NCBI GenBank assembly: GCA_005884855.1
Contig: VAZS01000134.1
Location: forward strand, 1 to 5,837
Reading direction: 5' to 3'
Length of the DNA: 5,837 nucleotides
Source of the DNA: Alphaproteobacteria bacterium
Lineage (GTDB): Bacteria; Pseudomonadota; Alphaproteobacteria; Rhizobiales; Xanthobacteraceae
Under the pieces are notes generated by a model. The model had not been told where the DNA came from and searched no databases. It saw only the letters and a list, made by a program, of their open reading frames with translations. Each line of letters begins with the position of its first letter. Within the stretch, counting starts at the first letter, position 1. The translations under genes and the position numbers were made by a program. This document shows positions 4,686-5,837 of the stretch, one piece after another.

Positions 4686-5372
4686 ATGTATACGCCTCCC
4701 ATGTTCAAGACCGATCGCGCCGCGAGCCTAGCGTTCGCGCAAGCGCGCGGGTTCGGCACGGTCTGCGGCTGGGACGGCTCAAGGCCGATTGCTTCCTCGC
4801 TGCCGTTTTACCTGACCTATGCCGATGACGGTACGCCACTCGCGGCGTTTCACCTCTCCCGCCACAATCCGCTGTTGGCGCTGGCGGACGGGGCATCGTC
4901 CTGGCTTATCGCCGTAAATGGCGCGGACGCCTACGTTTCCCCGGACTGGTACGCATCGCCGGATCAGGTGCCGACCTGGCTTTACCAGGCCGTGCATTTC
5001 ACTGGCACGGTCCGGAAAATGTCCGATCACGAGCTTGGCGACCATCTGGACGCGCTCAGCGCCAAGTTTGAAGGCAGGCTTGTGCCGAAAACGCCGTGGA
5101 CCTCGTCGAAGATGACGGCGGGACGTCTGGATGCGATGAAGAAGGCGATTGTCGGGTTGTTGCTGTCCGTGGACGAGGTTGAAGGCAGCTTCAAGCTCAA
5201 TCAGCACAAATCCGATGCCGACTATGCGGGCGTCGCCAACGCGCTTGCTCAGCAGCCGCAAGCGGCAGGGCGCGCTGTATCGGAGGAAATGCGAATGCTG
5301 CGCCCGCAACTGTTCGAGAGCCAGACCACGCAATTGAATGTCAACGCAATGGCAGAGGGAACGGTGCGATGA
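4686..5372 (+). CDS. PaiB-like FMN-binding (negative transcriptional regulator family) protein
   Basis: The 228-residue product belongs to the FMN-binding split-barrel family named for Bacillus PaiB, which represses sporulation and degradative-enzyme genes. Most members are untested and may be flavin-binding oxidoreductases or haem-related proteins rather than regulators. Family marks are YTPPMFK at the N-terminus (2-8), LPFYLT (39-44), HLSRHNPL (56-63), YVSPDWYASPDQVPTWLYQAVH (83-104), SKMTAGRLDAM (141-151) and the SFKLNQHKSDAD stretch (168-179). The family usually has WNY where this has WLY (98-100). No signal peptide or membrane segment is seen, and no helix-turn-helix, so any DNA binding is doubtful. 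GGAG (4676-4679) is six bases before the ATG. It overlaps argC by four bases, so the two are probably cotranscribed and translationally coupled. It appears to be under the upstream attenuator. Confidence 0.85.
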   Translation: MYTPPMFKTDRAASLAFAQARGFGTVCGWDGSRPIASSLPFYLTYADDGTPLAAFHLSRHNPLLALADGASSWLIAVNGADAYVSPDWYASPDQVPTWLYQAVHFTGTVRKMSDHELGDHLDALSAKFEGRLVPKTPWTSSKMTAGRLDAMKKAIVGLLLSVDEVEGSFKLNQHKSDADYAGVANALAQQPQAAGRAVSEEMRMLRPQLFESQTTQLNVNAMAEGTVR

Positions 5373-5837
5373 GCGCGAAAAAGAAGATCGGCATTCTCGG
5401 CGCGTCCGGCTACACCGGGGCCGATGCGGTGCGTCTGCTGGCGCGGCATCCGCACGCCGAGATCACGGCACTCACCGCCAACACCCATGCCGGCAAGACC
5501 ATGGACGAGGTGTTTCCGCATTTGTTCATGCTGGACTTGCCGCGGCTGAAGGAATGGGAGCAGGTCGACTGGACGAAGCTCGATGCGGTTTTCTGCGGGC
5601 TGCCGCATGGCACGACACAGGAGATCATCGCGGCAGTGCTGGCCGCCAATCCCGCTATCAAGATCCTCGACATGTCGGCGGATTTCCGGCTCCGCGACAT
5701 GAGGACCTACGCTCAATGGTACGGCCACGAACACCGCGCGCCGGCGCTTCAGGGCGAAGCCGTTTATGGTCTCACCGAATTTTATCGCAAGAAGATCGCC
5801 TCGGCACGGCTGGTTGCATGTCCCGGCTGCTATCCTA
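5369..5837 (+). CDS. argC: N-acetyl-gamma-glutamyl-phosphate reductase, N-terminal part, cut by the right edge
   Basis: ArgC catalyses the NADPH-dependent reduction of N-acetyl-glutamyl phosphate to the semialdehyde, the third step of arginine (ornithine) biosynthesis in the cytoplasm. The window holds 156 of about 350 codons. Visible are the NADP-binding Rossmann motif KIGILGASGYTGADAVRLL (6-24), CGLPHGTTQE (76-85), DMSADFRLRD (101-110), YGLTEFYR (133-140), and the active-site motif ACPGCYP (150-156) with catalytic Cys154. ATG5369 overlaps the preceding stop as ATGA, and AGAGGGA (5354-5360) lies eight bases upstream inside the PaiB-like gene. This is the usual full-length start; no residues are missing. 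Arginine supply may regulate it through the leader at 4519-4630. Confidence 0.95.
   Translation, partial: MSAKKKIGILGASGYTGADAVRLLARHPHAEITALTANTHAGKTMDEVFPHLFMLDLPRLKEWEQVDWTKLDAVFCGLPHGTTQEIIAAVLAANPAIKILDMSADFRLRDMRTYAQWYGHEHRAPALQGEAVYGLTEFYRKKIASARLVACPGCYP

Overview
The window looks like a chromosomal housekeeping region of a GC-rich alphaproteobacterium. The best guess is order Hyphomicrobiales (Rhizobiales), perhaps the Bradyrhizobium/Rhodopseudomonas/Nitrobacter group. This rests on the alphaproteobacterial style of ParE (long N-terminal extension followed by the GGTDEKALHHLFAEVIDNS-type ATP-binding region), on codon use, and on a DUF1349 / DedA / PaiB-like gene mix. The genus is inference. 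No transposase, integrase, CRISPR array, tRNA or rRNA was seen.

Layout, left to right: (1) 1-1171, minus strand: the N-terminal 390 codons of parE (topoisomerase IV subunit B), running off the left edge. (2) 1172-1449: divergent intergenic region with a 12-nt direct repeat and a perfect 9-bp dyad. (3) 1450-1878, plus: a small putative lipoprotein. (4) 1910-2485, minus: a DUF1349 protein, convergent with the lipoprotein gene. (5) 2711-3241, plus: a DedA-family membrane protein. (6) 3428-4417, plus: an exported metallo-beta-lactamase-fold hydrolase closely resembling methyl parathion hydrolase, with every metal ligand present. (7) 4418-4685: a regulatory leader. (8) 4686-5372, plus: a PaiB-like FMN-binding protein. 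(9) 5369 to the right edge, plus: the first 156 codons of argC, overlapping the PaiB-like gene by ATGA.

The most interesting part is the leader at 4483-4630. A good sigma70-type promoter (TTGACG-N17-TATAGC) would place the transcription start at or next to an ATG, giving a leaderless 23-codon peptide with three consecutive arginine codons. Three overlapping RNA pairings follow. The first joins the Arg codons to a downstream G-rich segment, the second is a long antiterminator-like hairpin, and the third is a GC-rich hairpin ending in CUUUU. The order and the ribosome footprints fit classical ribosome-mediated attenuation, and the downstream transcription unit contains argC. I therefore propose an arginine-responsive attenuator controlling a paiB-like/argC operon. 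This is inference from one sequence. The GC-rich composition makes chance pairings easy, so covariation across related genomes is the key test.

The other genes appear to be independent units. ParE works in chromosome decatenation, DedA in membrane lipid and proton-dependent homeostasis, and the MBL-fold enzyme in the periplasm. The lipoprotein and DUF1349 protein have no assigned role.
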